This document shows, in pieces, positions 1 to 6,006 of a stretch of 11,416 nucleotides of DNA (its first letter is position 1; each line of letters opens with the position of its first letter). Position numbers and translations under genes: made by a program. Origin of the DNA: CAYRMV01 sp964425255 (GTDB lineage: Bacteria > Bacteroidota > Bacteroidia > Flavobacteriales_D > Crocinitomicaceae). The stretch lies in contig CAYRMV010000103.1 of the NCBI GenBank assembly GCA_964425255.1, positions 1-11,416 of the forward strand, read 5' to 3'. The notes under the pieces are model-generated. The model saw nothing but the letters and a program-made list of their open reading frames with translations. It searched no databases and was not told the origin of the DNA.

Positions 1-296
1 CATAGAACCACCCAATATATTAGTTTAAAAAGAAGTTTGTTAACGGTTAAACAACCTTTAAGTAGTTGATTTTACAAAGATTTTAATATTTCCATTTATC
101 TACCTCCACGTATAAAAATTGAAAATCAAACTTTTTCTCAATAAAGCTAAACAAAAAACTAAATTTTGCATCTTCATTGATTGCTTTTTCCCAAAATAAA
201 TTATAACTATGTTTTCATGATTTACAACAATCTAAACTTCTTTTCATCATTTAAATAATCTGTCCTCTCAAAATTTCTGCTTATTTTTGTTATATT
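1..296. other. AT-rich intergenic region upstream of msrC
   Basis: I find no convincing complete gene here. Two plus-strand frames are open from the left edge only to stops at 26-28 and 67-69, so a few C-terminal codons of an upstream gene could be present, but they are too short to recognise. On the minus strand, bases 1-3 form an ATG preceded by a G-rich stretch (bases 9-14). A divergent gene could therefore start exactly at the edge and leave the window, but this cannot be tested here. A GTTAAC-centred imperfect repeat (about 37-54) has no T-tract and is not a clear terminator. The only promoter-like element I would name is the one just before msrC. Confidence 0.4.
259..289 (+). promoter_or_regulatory. 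Candidate Bacteroidota promoter of msrC, close to the start codon
   Basis: TATTTTTG at 282-289 fits the Bacteroidota -7 consensus TAnnTTTG exactly. TCTG at 259-262, nineteen bases upstream, is a 3/4 match to the -33 TTTG element. Transcription would begin only a few bases after 289, at or next to the msrC ATG at 297, giving a leaderless or nearly leaderless mRNA. The promoter family is established knowledge; its use here is inferred from the sequence match. Confidence 0.45.
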
Positions 297-782
297 ATGG
301 CAGAAGAATTAACAATTCAAGGACAAACTCGTCGAGAAAAATACGAATCTTTACTTCCACAAATTGAAGCTTTGGTGAACGGCGAAACCGATTTGGTAGC
401 CAATTTAGCGAATGTCTCTTCCGCTCTAAAAATGACTTTCAATTTTTTCTGGGTAGGATTTTATTGGGTTAAAGATGATGAATTGGTACTCGGCCCATTT
501 CAGGGCTCCTTGGCCTGTACCCGAATTGCAAAAGGAAAAGGCGTATGTGGTACAGCATGGGAAACCGGCAAATCCCAATTAGTGAAAGATGTTGATGCTT
601 TCGCAGGTCATATTGCATGTAGTTCCATGTCTAAAAGTGAAGTTGTTATACCGATTTTTCGTCAGGGAGAAGTCATTGGCGTACTCGATGTAGATAGTGA
701 TCTACTAGCCGATTTTGATGAAATTGATGTTCAATATCTTGAAAAATTATGTCAATGGTTAGGAGAAAATTTAGCAGTTTAA
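297..782 (+). CDS. msrC: Free methionine-(R)-sulfoxide reductase (GAF-domain fRMsr)
   Basis: This cytoplasmic repair enzyme reduces free L-methionine-(R)-sulfoxide to methionine with thioredoxin-type reductant. The 161-residue protein is essentially a single GAF domain. It keeps the three family cysteines: Cys74 (LACTRI), Cys84 (GVCGTAW) and Cys108 (HIACSSMSKSEVVIP). These match E. coli fRMsr Cys84, Cys94 and Cys118 with a constant offset of ten. The GPFQG segment (66-70) and the GVLDVDS strand (128-134) are also family hallmarks. The ATG at 297 is needed for the conserved N-terminal helix, since the next in-frame ATG is at codon 46. No Shine-Dalgarno is visible and a TAnnTTTG box lies seven bases upstream. 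The last 34 bases overlap the next gene, so the two are probably co-transcribed. Family identity rests on the three-cysteine pattern, which ordinary GAF sensors lack. Confidence 0.93.
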   Translation: MAEELTIQGQTRREKYESLLPQIEALVNGETDLVANLANVSSALKMTFNFFWVGFYWVKDDELVLGPFQGSLACTRIAKGKGVCGTAWETGKSQLVKDVDAFAGHIACSSMSKSEVVIPIFRQGEVIGVLDVDSDLLADFDEIDVQYLEKLCQWLGENLAV

Positions 783-2314
783 TCCTGGGGTTTTTATTTG
801 TAGGTTGTGCTCAAATGGGTACAATTACGGGAGGGCCTGATGACAAAAAAGCTCCTAAAGTAAAAAAATCAACCCCGGAAAATGGTACCATTTCTTTTCA
901 AGCTAATCAAGTCGTTATTGTATTCGATGAGTATGTCAAACTGAATAATCCTTCGGAAAATATTCGTCTCATGCCTGCTGACGCAAAAATTACAGCGAAA
1001 GTTTCTAAAAAATCGTTGATACTAGATTTTGAAGGTGAACTCAAACCAAACACCACTTATTCGTTGACATTAAACAGAGCTATACAAGATTTTAGTGTAG
1101 GTAATGACTCCCTTATGCGCTATGTTTTTTCAACAGGAACATTTATAGATTCCTTGCACTTGAACGCATTTGTGCTCAATGCTCGAACGAATCGCCCACA
1201 AGCCAATTTGGTTGCTGGATTGTTTGCTGATGGAGATAGTACTTTGTTTCGAAAACCTGTTTACTTTTCTCAAAGCGATAAAGAAGGAAACATCCATTTT
1301 GCATTCTTAAAAGAAGGAAATTATCAACTTGTTGTGTTCGATGATTTGAACCGTGATTTACTTCCTCAAGAATCAGAATCTAACGGATTTTATTCGGAGC
1401 GAATTTCATTGCATAATATGCAAAATGACACGTTAAAAATTCGTGTTTCAGAAGGTAATTTGAAACCTAAAATTCGTACAAAATTATTTGAAGGACCTGA
1501 ATACATCCGTCTTGGAGCAACATTTGGACTGGATACTTCATCCGTTTTTTTGAACGGCTCAAAAGTTGAAAATTTGGATCGCTGGTCTTCTGACTCTATT
1601 GGGTTTTTTATTCAAAACAGCATGGATGTGCAACAAATAGTGGTTCAAAATCGCTTATTGTCGGATACACTTTCTGTTCGGACATCTGAAAAAGAACGCA
1701 ACAAAGTGCCTACTTTCCGTTCCAACTTAAAAGTAGGTTCATTAAAAGCTGGAGACACGTTAAAACTAGACTTCACGGGAGTTATAACCCAAATCGATAC
1801 TGCTTTTTGTCAAGTACTTCTACCCGACTCCTCACAAATAAAAGCACTTTTTTGGCAAACGAAACCGAATCAACTTGCGGTTTGGATACCAACCAATAAA
1901 GAAGAAACTGTTCGCGTTCAAATTGCTACCAAAGGCCTGAAATTCAATCAAAATAAAACAAATAATCCGATTGATCTTTCAGTAAATATAAAACAAGATA
2001 AATCATTTGGAATCTTGTTCTTAAAGGTGAAGAATCAAGATAAAAATCGTGTTTTAGAATTATACAAAGAAAAAGAACTGGTGCGCGTTACTCGTTTATA
2101 TGCAACAAATGATTCCATTATTAAATGGGACAGATTGGAACCTGGAACCTATCGTTTGGAAGGTTATGTGGACGAAAACCAAGATGGAATTTGGAACAAA
2201 GGATCGGTTTTCAAAAAGAAACAACCCGAAAATCGCCTGTTTTTTCCGGATGAAATTAAAATCCGTGCTAATTGGGATATTGAAGTGGAGCCAATTGAAA
2301 ATTCAACGTTATGA
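749..2314 (+). CDS. Ig-like (Big_5/SbsA-type) domain lipoprotein
   Basis: This is a predicted lipoprotein of 521 residues. The N-terminus has a basic n-region (VRRK), a hydrophobic stretch and Cys20 in LFVGC, a near-lipobox. It is followed by the C-x-x-x-G-x-x-TGGP-x-D leader typical of Bacteroidota lipoproteins carrying a bacterial Ig-like Big_5 domain. That domain spans about residues 36-131, with a PENG turn, a strand ending in FDEYV and the LKPNTTYSLTL motif. A central beta-rich region has carboxypeptidase-regulatory-like or prealbumin-like character (EGNYQLVVFDDLNRD). The C-terminal segment (about 468-515) has YRLEGYVDENQDGIWNKG and the KKKQPENRLFFP and ANW motifs seen in this family. 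The start at 749 lies inside msrC; an ATG at 755 would give an equally good signal peptide. The stop overlaps the next start as ATGA. The role is unknown, with structural or surface-associated function the usual guess. Known members are often 500-600 residues, so it looks complete. Confidence 0.82.
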   Translation: MSMVRRKFSSLILGFLFVGCAQMGTITGGPDDKKAPKVKKSTPENGTISFQANQVVIVFDEYVKLNNPSENIRLMPADAKITAKVSKKSLILDFEGELKPNTTYSLTLNRAIQDFSVGNDSLMRYVFSTGTFIDSLHLNAFVLNARTNRPQANLVAGLFADGDSTLFRKPVYFSQSDKEGNIHFAFLKEGNYQLVVFDDLNRDLLPQESESNGFYSERISLHNMQNDTLKIRVSEGNLKPKIRTKLFEGPEYIRLGATFGLDTSSVFLNGSKVENLDRWSSDSIGFFIQNSMDVQQIVVQNRLLSDTLSVRTSEKERNKVPTFRSNLKVGSLKAGDTLKLDFTGVITQIDTAFCQVLLPDSSQIKALFWQTKPNQLAVWIPTNKEETVRVQIATKGLKFNQNKTNNPIDLSVNIKQDKSFGILFLKVKNQDKNRVLELYKEKELVRVTRLYATNDSIIKWDRLEPGTYRLEGYVDENQDGIWNKGSVFKKKQPENRLFFPDEIKIRANWDIEVEPIENSTL

Positions 2315-3471
2315 ATCAAGAGCAACATACAATTCAACGTGCGTTTAGTGGTTGGAAAATGTTTGTTGCCATTGGCTTAGGAATCGTAATTGCGGCTTGG
2401 ATGGTATGGAATAGTTTACAAGAAGTTGATTACATTTCGGTTCAATCTGGTGGAACGCATCGATGGGTTGATCTAAATCGCGATGGAAAAAAACAAATAC
2501 CTGAATTTCAACTTTCTTCGAATGGAAATTTTCGACAACAAAAAATAAGCGACGTAATTCAACAAATTAAATGGGACACACAATCCTATTTTTGGCTGTT
2601 TCTTGCTCTCATTTGCATGTTTGGAAGGGATTTGTTTTACATGATTCGTATTCGCGTATTAACTCAAAAAAAACTAACTTGGAACGCTAGTTTTCAAACC
2701 ATTATGCTTTGGGAATTTGCTTCTGCATTATCTCCCGGTGTTGTGGGTGGTTCTGCTGTAGCCATGTTTATTCTTCATCGCGAAAAAATTCCACTGGGTC
2801 GTTCTACTGCAATTGTAGTTATCACTGCCATGATGGATAATTTGTTTTATGTGTTGATGATTCCATTTGTCTTTTTATTCCTTTCTCCCTCTACTCTATT
2901 CCCATCTAATTCGGGATCAAATCTTAGTGTTGAATGGGTTTTCTGGATCGGATTTACGGCAATTGCTTTCGTCTGTTTCTTGTTGTTTTTGAGCATTTTC
3001 TATTATCCAAAACTTATCGGACGATTTTTAAGTTTCCTTTTCCGATTGCCATTTTTGAAAAAAGCACGTAACAAAGCCATTCAAACGGGTGTTGAAATCG
3101 AAACAACTTCCTTAGAACTCCGAAATGAACCGTGGAAATTTTGGTTCTCTAGTTTTGGCGCTACTTTGGGCTCATGGATATCGCGTTATTTAGTTATCAA
3201 TTGCTTGCTAGCGGCATTTTTGAATCTCTCCTTTTTCGATCATTTTTTTGTACTAGGTAAACAATTGGTTTTGTGGTTATTCATGCTCATTAGTCCAACT
3301 CCCGGTGCAAGTGGTGTTGCAGAATATGCTTTTGGCGAACTGATGTCTCCTTTTACTGAATCTGCCTTATTATTGGCAGGATTAGCTGTTATTTGGCGCT
3401 TAATTTCTTATTTCCCTTACTTGTTTATTGGTGCGCTTATTTTGCCAAGATGGTTAAGAAAATCGAATTAA
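2311..3471 (+). CDS. Lysylphosphatidylglycerol synthase TM-domain (UPF0104) membrane protein
   Basis: This polytopic inner-membrane protein of 386 residues resembles the flippase half of MprF without the aminoacyl-transferase half. Visible hydrophobic segments include about 17-35, 92-112, 129-155, 165-192, 208-231, 280-303, 312-330 and 352-378. The family motifs SPGVVGGS (141-148) and SPTPGASGVAEYAFGE (328-343) are intact; the second is the UPF0104 hallmark. Between helices 1 and 2 lies a roughly 50-residue hydrophilic insert (about 38-88) with a 12-residue EF-hand-like loop, D54-x-N56-x-D58-G59 to E65. The gene is translationally coupled to the lipoprotein upstream (ATGA, 2311-2314). Its 3' end overlaps the convergent gene by 18 bp. 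Related proteins are proposed to move or recognise lipids, but the substrate here is unknown. A true lysyl-PG synthase is unlikely because the catalytic domain is absent. Confidence 0.85.
   Translation: MNQEQHTIQRAFSGWKMFVAIGLGIVIAAWMVWNSLQEVDYISVQSGGTHRWVDLNRDGKKQIPEFQLSSNGNFRQQKISDVIQQIKWDTQSYFWLFLALICMFGRDLFYMIRIRVLTQKKLTWNASFQTIMLWEFASALSPGVVGGSAVAMFILHREKIPLGRSTAIVVITAMMDNLFYVLMIPFVFLFLSPSTLFPSNSGSNLSVEWVFWIGFTAIAFVCFLLFLSIFYYPKLIGRFLSFLFRLPFLKKARNKAIQTGVEIETTSLELRNEPWKFWFSSFGATLGSWISRYLVINCLLAAFLNLSFFDHFFVLGKQLVLWLFMLISPTPGASGVAEYAFGELMSPFTESALLLAGLAVIWRLISYFPYLFIGALILPRWLRKSN
2470..2505 (+). other. EF-hand-like Ca2+-binding loop coding segment
   Basis: Codons 54-65 of the UPF0104 protein encode a loop with Asp at position 1, Asn at 3, Asp at 5, Gly at 6 and Glu at 12. 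These are the main calcium-ligand positions of an EF-hand or dockerin-type loop. Position 8, usually a branched aliphatic residue, is Lys, with Ile at 10 instead. A single loop in a membrane-protein insert would be non-canonical. Calcium binding is inferred from the motif alone. Confidence 0.45.
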
Positions 3472-4095
3472 TCTTCTAAATATCTTCGTTTTCTGATGAA
3501 GAAAAAGCGTGGCGAAAAAACACAAATAATAGATTCCAACTGATCCAAAAATTAGTTGGAAATACGAATGATACATCGTTTGATCAATCCTTTTCTGTAA
3601 TTTTTTTTCATTACTAAGATTAATTTCATTGATAAATTGTTCATTCCTATCTTGTTTATCTTGCGTCAAATTTGTGTGGAAAATCCAAACATTATTTTCA
3701 AATGGAACAAAGATTCGCTGTTTTTCTTTTTTACACCAATTAATACAGGATATAAAAGTTCCAAAAGTTGCTTCATTCAAAAATGTTAACTGAATTCCAT
3801 TTAATGTATCATGCGAAACATTCATTCTTCGAAGTTTATCTTTGAAAATCAACACTTTTTGAAGATCATCCTTGCCATCCAACTCAATTTTCAAATAATT
3901 TCGTTTAGTAGCGTCATTCGACAAAAAAGTTGTATCAAACCTGAATGCCTCCTCTGGTACATACCTGGAAGCAAAAACAAGTGGAAGAATTCGTTCATTT
4001 TTGATCGATGGAAAAAAATAGAGTTGTCCAAAAAAAGGAAGTAAAAACAGGAACATAAATCCTGAAAACAACCAGATTTTACTCTTTTTTTTCAT
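3454..4095 (-). CDS. Unknown bitopic membrane protein with N- and C-terminal TM helices
   Basis: I do not recognise this 213-residue protein. It starts with a basic stretch (KKKSK) and a hydrophobic helix at about 8-28. A mostly polar domain of roughly 145 residues follows, then a second helix (about 177-198) and a basic tail (KTKIFRRLIR), so both ends should be cytoplasmic and the middle extracytoplasmic. The middle alternates strand and helix (YLKIELDG, then QKVLIFKDKLRRM; TFISCINWCKKEKQRIFVPF). This faintly recalls small ExbD-like periplasmic domains, but that is a guess. Two cysteines in the ISCINWCKK segment are three residues apart. It lies downstream of the VOC gene with 56 bp between them and may be read from its own promoter. 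The ATG at 4095 has only an A-rich leader. The 3' end overlaps the tail of the UPF0104 gene by 18 bp in convergent orientation. It is probably a real, lineage-restricted gene. Confidence 0.7.
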   Translation of the reverse strand: MKKKSKIWLFSGFMFLFLLPFFGQLYFFPSIKNERILPLVFASRYVPEEAFRFDTTFLSNDATKRNYLKIELDGKDDLQKVLIFKDKLRRMNVSHDTLNGIQLTFLNEATFGTFISCINWCKKEKQRIFVPFENNVWIFHTNLTQDKQDRNEQFINEINLSNEKKLQKRIDQTMYHSYFQLIFGSVGIYYLCFFATLFLHQKTKIFRRLIRFS

Positions 4096-4103
4096 CTACT
4101 TAA

Positions 4104-4137
4104 ATTTTATAATTACACATAAAAGAAGTTATAAAAT
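4104..4137. repeat. AT-only inverted repeat, 9-bp arms
   Basis: ATTTTATAA (4104-4112) and its exact reverse complement TTATAAAAT (4129-4137) flank a 16-base spacer. They lie between the stop of the VOC gene and the start of the downstream minus-strand gene. It could be a weak stem or a binding site near that gene's promoter. With no G or C in the arms it is not a normal terminator, and such a repeat can arise by chance in AT-rich spacer DNA. Confidence 0.3.
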
Positions 4138-4151
4138 CAAATGCCCTTCTC

Positions 4152-4544
4152 TTAACCCATTGGCGTACAAATTTCAACCAAGAATCCATCCAAATCGCGG
4201 ACATATGCCACAACCTGCCCCCAAGGTTTTGTTTTAGGTGATTCCGCAAGCATTGCTCCGGCTTGAAGTGCCTTCTTTAGTGTTGAATCAACATCATCGG
4301 TTGTAAATCCGATTTCTATTCCGAATGGTTTCTGAGTTAAATCACTTTCTTGAAAACCGTCTTTTAAATTAGAATTCGCTAACAAAACAGATGCAAACGA
4401 CAGGGTTGTTTCTCCTACATTCAGTTCACCATAATCATTGTCAGGACTAATAAATTTCCGAGAAAAACCAAATGCTTGTTCGTAAAATTCAACTGCTTTA
4501 GTTACATCTTTCACATACAGAATGGTGTATGAAAATCGAATCAT
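4152..4544 (-). CDS. VOC superfamily (glyoxalase/bleomycin-resistance fold) protein
   Basis: This small cytoplasmic protein of 130 residues has the two beta-alpha-beta-beta-beta modules of the vicinal oxygen chelate fold. Module one covers about 1-55 (ILYVKDVTKAVEFYEQAFGF, the typical opening). Module two covers about 73-127 and ends with PWGQVVAYVRDLDGFLVEI, the classic PWG...D.DG..vEi signature. Glu124 sits at the usual last metal-ligand position and Glu77 at the usual third one. The first ligand position, normally His in glyoxalase I, is not His, so glyoxalase I activity is doubtful. VOC proteins include lyases, dioxygenases, thiol transferases and antibiotic-binding proteins, and I cannot choose between them. 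I start at the ATG at 4544. An in-frame TTG at 4595 would add 17 residues ahead of the fold and is unlikely. A promoter-like pair (ATTG 4596-4593, TACATTCG 4572-4565) stands at a sensible distance. Confidence 0.85.
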   Translation of the reverse strand: MIRFSYTILYVKDVTKAVEFYEQAFGFSRKFISPDNDYGELNVGETTLSFASVLLANSNLKDGFQESDLTQKPFGIEIGFTTDDVDSTLKKALQAGAMLAESPKTKPWGQVVAYVRDLDGFLVEICTPMG

Positions 4545-4564
4545 GGTCGTTCTTTTATTTTCTT

Positions 4565-4596
4565 CGAATGTAAGAAATTTAAACGAAGTGATCAAT
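4565..4596 (-). promoter_or_regulatory. Candidate promoter of the VOC gene
   Basis: On the minus strand, TACATTCG (4572-4565) matches TAnnTTTG at seven of eight positions when the two n are free. ATTG (4596-4593), twenty bases upstream, resembles the -33 TTTG. It would give a leader of roughly 15 bases before the ATG at 4544. Its -33 element lies inside the promoter region of the divergent gene, so the two would compete or be co-regulated. Confidence 0.35.
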
Positions 4597-4610
4597 TTGC
4601 TTTATATTTG
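4578..4610 (+). promoter_or_regulatory. Candidate promoter of the divergent membrane-protein gene
   Basis: TATATTTG (4603-4610) fits the TAnnTTTG element exactly. TTTA (4578-4581), twenty-one bases upstream, is a 3/4 match to TTTG. The predicted transcript would start near 4615, about 24 bases before the ATG at 4639. The -7 element is embedded in the left arm of the 4601-4631 inverted repeat. Confidence 0.4.
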
Positions 4611-4631
4611 ATTGCAATAGTCAAATATAAA
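4601..4631. repeat. Perfect 11-bp inverted repeat in a divergent promoter region
   Basis: TTTATATTTGA (4601-4611) and TCAAATATAAA (4621-4631) are exact reverse complements separated by nine bases. Each arm contains TATATTTG, read on opposite strands, so two -7-like elements face each other across a 9-base centre. The centre-to-centre distance of about 20 bases, two helical turns, suits a dimeric repressor. It could be an operator over the plus-strand promoter or simply two opposed promoter boxes. Confidence 0.55.
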
Positions 4632-4638
4632 AAGTGTC

Positions 4639-5184
4639 ATGATCGAAAAAATTGGAACCAAACGAAACCTCTGGATTTCACTCATTTTATATGTACTTTG
4701 TGCCAGTATTTTAATGCCTTACGGTGCACGAAAAATAGAAGAAAAAGCAAGTAAAAAAGTAGAAATACTGGATTTACAATATGCTTACAAACCAAGCGAT
4801 GCCAGGAAAATTCTTGCCGAATACAACGATGAAGCAATGCAATATGCAGCTGATTTTAATCGAATTGCTGACACAATTTATCCGCTCGTTTACATGAGTT
4901 TCTTAAGTATTTCTCTTGCCTTTTTATTTCGGTCTCTTTCGGCAGGTAAAATTCAGCGCTTGCGTTTTTTAATCGTTTTGCCTTTACTCGCTGGTTTGTT
5001 CGATTTTTTGGAAAATGGTAACATTCAAACCATATTTGAATCCTATCCTACCATTCCTGACTCACTTTTCTTACAAACAAGTCAATATACGCAATGGAAG
5101 TGGAATTTTGCATTTGTTTCTATTCTACTCGTTTTAGTGGGTTGGATTGGGTTTTACTTCCAAAAAAGAAAACAAAAGACGTAA
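4639..5184 (+). CDS. Unknown four-helix integral membrane protein
   Basis: This is a 181-residue protein with four predicted transmembrane segments at about 11-29, 79-98, 108-125 and 155-174. A roughly 45-residue polar loop (30-77) separates helices 1 and 2 and carries basic and acidic residues. With both termini in the cytoplasm this loop would be extracytoplasmic. The end of helix 3 holds a polar cluster, FDFLENGN (121-128; Asp122, Glu125, Asn126), unusual in a membrane border and a possible functional site. The C-terminus is strongly basic (KRKQK), which fits the positive-inside rule. I do not recognise a named family. It stands first in a plus-strand run with the exonuclease gene (78-bp gap) and the lipoprotein gene. 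The gap is wide enough for a separate promoter, so operon membership is uncertain. The ATG at 4639 directly follows a well-placed promoter candidate. Confidence 0.75.
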   Translation: MIEKIGTKRNLWISLILYVLCASILMPYGARKIEEKASKKVEILDLQYAYKPSDARKILAEYNDEAMQYAADFNRIADTIYPLVYMSFLSISLAFLFRSLSAGKIQRLRFLIVLPLLAGLFDFLENGNIQTIFESYPTIPDSLFLQTSQYTQWKWNFAFVSILLVLVGWIGFYFQKRKQKT

Positions 5185-5262
5185 TCTTCAACGATAAAAA
5201 TGCAGATGGAAAATCGAATATTCAAAATTTCTTTTTATCTTCAATCAACCAAATGAAAATTC

Positions 5263-5997
5263 ATGTTAGAAAAAGTTAACCTCGAAAAAGTATTATTTCT
5301 CGATATTGAGACAGTACCACAACACCCTTCTTTTCAAGCAATGGATGAGACAACTCAAAAATTGTTTGAAGCAAAAACTAAATTTCTCCAAAATGAAACG
5401 ACCACAGCTGAACAGGTTTTTGATCGTGCAGGAATTTATGCGGAATTTGGAAAAATCATTTGTATTTCAGTCGGTTTTGTTCGAGAAACACGAACAGGTA
5501 GCCAAATTCGCATGAAATCGTTTTACCACGATGATGAAGAAACGTTGTTGCGTCAATTTGTACAATTAATCGAAGAACACTATAATTCTCCTTATCATTT
5601 ACTTTGTGGCCATAATGCCAAAGAATTTGATATTCCCTTTATTTGTCGTCGTTTGTTGATTCATGGAATTCGACTTCCAAACATCCTCAACATTGCTGGT
5701 AAAAAACCATGGGAAATTGCTCATCTTGACACCATGGAATTATGGAAATTTGGTGATTACAAAGCGTTTACTTCACTTGCCCTTTTGTGTCATGTCTTCG
5801 GAATTCCAACGCCGAAAAACGATATCTCTGGTGCGGATGTGGCTCGTGTTTACTATGAAAATGACAAAAGTGATTACGAAAGTGGATTGGAACGAATCAA
5901 AATTTATTGTGAAAAAGATGTAGTAGCATTGATTCAATTGTTTTTAAAAATGCGCGGTCAAAACCTCATCGACGAAGCGGAAATTCACTATTCCTAA
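5263..5997 (+). CDS. PolB-like 3'-5' exonuclease (DEDDy, RNase H-like fold)
   Basis: This predicted nuclease of 244 residues resembles the exonuclease domain of family-B DNA polymerases but stands alone, without a polymerase domain. The three DEDD motifs are present. ExoI is LFLDIETV with Asp14 and Glu16. ExoII is HNAKEFDIPFICRR with Asp123. ExoIII is YCEKD with Tyr215 and Asp219, the YxxxD form that defines the DEDDy class. Asp156 in HLDTMELW fits the family pattern as well. This matches the Bacteroidota protein group described as predicted 3'-5' exonuclease related to the PolB exonuclease domain (PF10108). All metal-binding residues are intact, so it is probably active on DNA or RNA ends. 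The biological role is not established and a repair or RNA-processing job is inference. The start at 5263 leaves nine residues before the first strand. The next gene follows after 9 bp, suggesting co-transcription. Confidence 0.88.
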   Translation: MLEKVNLEKVLFLDIETVPQHPSFQAMDETTQKLFEAKTKFLQNETTTAEQVFDRAGIYAEFGKIICISVGFVRETRTGSQIRMKSFYHDDEETLLRQFVQLIEEHYNSPYHLLCGHNAKEFDIPFICRRLLIHGIRLPNILNIAGKKPWEIAHLDTMELWKFGDYKAFTSLALLCHVFGIPTPKNDISGADVARVYYENDKSDYESGLERIKIYCEKDVVALIQLFLKMRGQNLIDEAEIHYS

Positions 5998-6006
5998 TTC
6001 AGAATC

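Noticed and set aside
2100..2348. An 82-codon plus-strand frame overlapping the lipoprotein and UPF0104 genes.
   Set aside because: It lies within two well-supported genes in another frame, is rich in Met, Trp and Lys by reading-frame accident, and shows no domain. Other short overlapping frames across the window (for example 5306-5515, 6438-6665, 8142-8366, 9392-9583, 11093-11389) were rejected for the same reason.
3480..3543. A TATCTTCG box (3480-3487) followed by an ATG at 3498 on the plus strand.
   Set aside because: The frame stops after 15 codons and lies inside the 3' end of the minus-strand gene. The box can arise by chance in AT-rich DNA.
4545..4595. Upstream TTG start that would extend the VOC protein by 17 residues.
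   Set aside because: The added residues lie before the first strand of the fold, the codon is TTG, and the ATG at 4544 gives a normal family length with a promoter-like element between the two.
5216..5243. GAATATTC palindrome and a TATCTTCA box before the exonuclease gene.
   Set aside because: The palindrome is only 8 bp. The box has two mismatches to the consensus and no -33 partner, so it is not strong enough to call a promoter.
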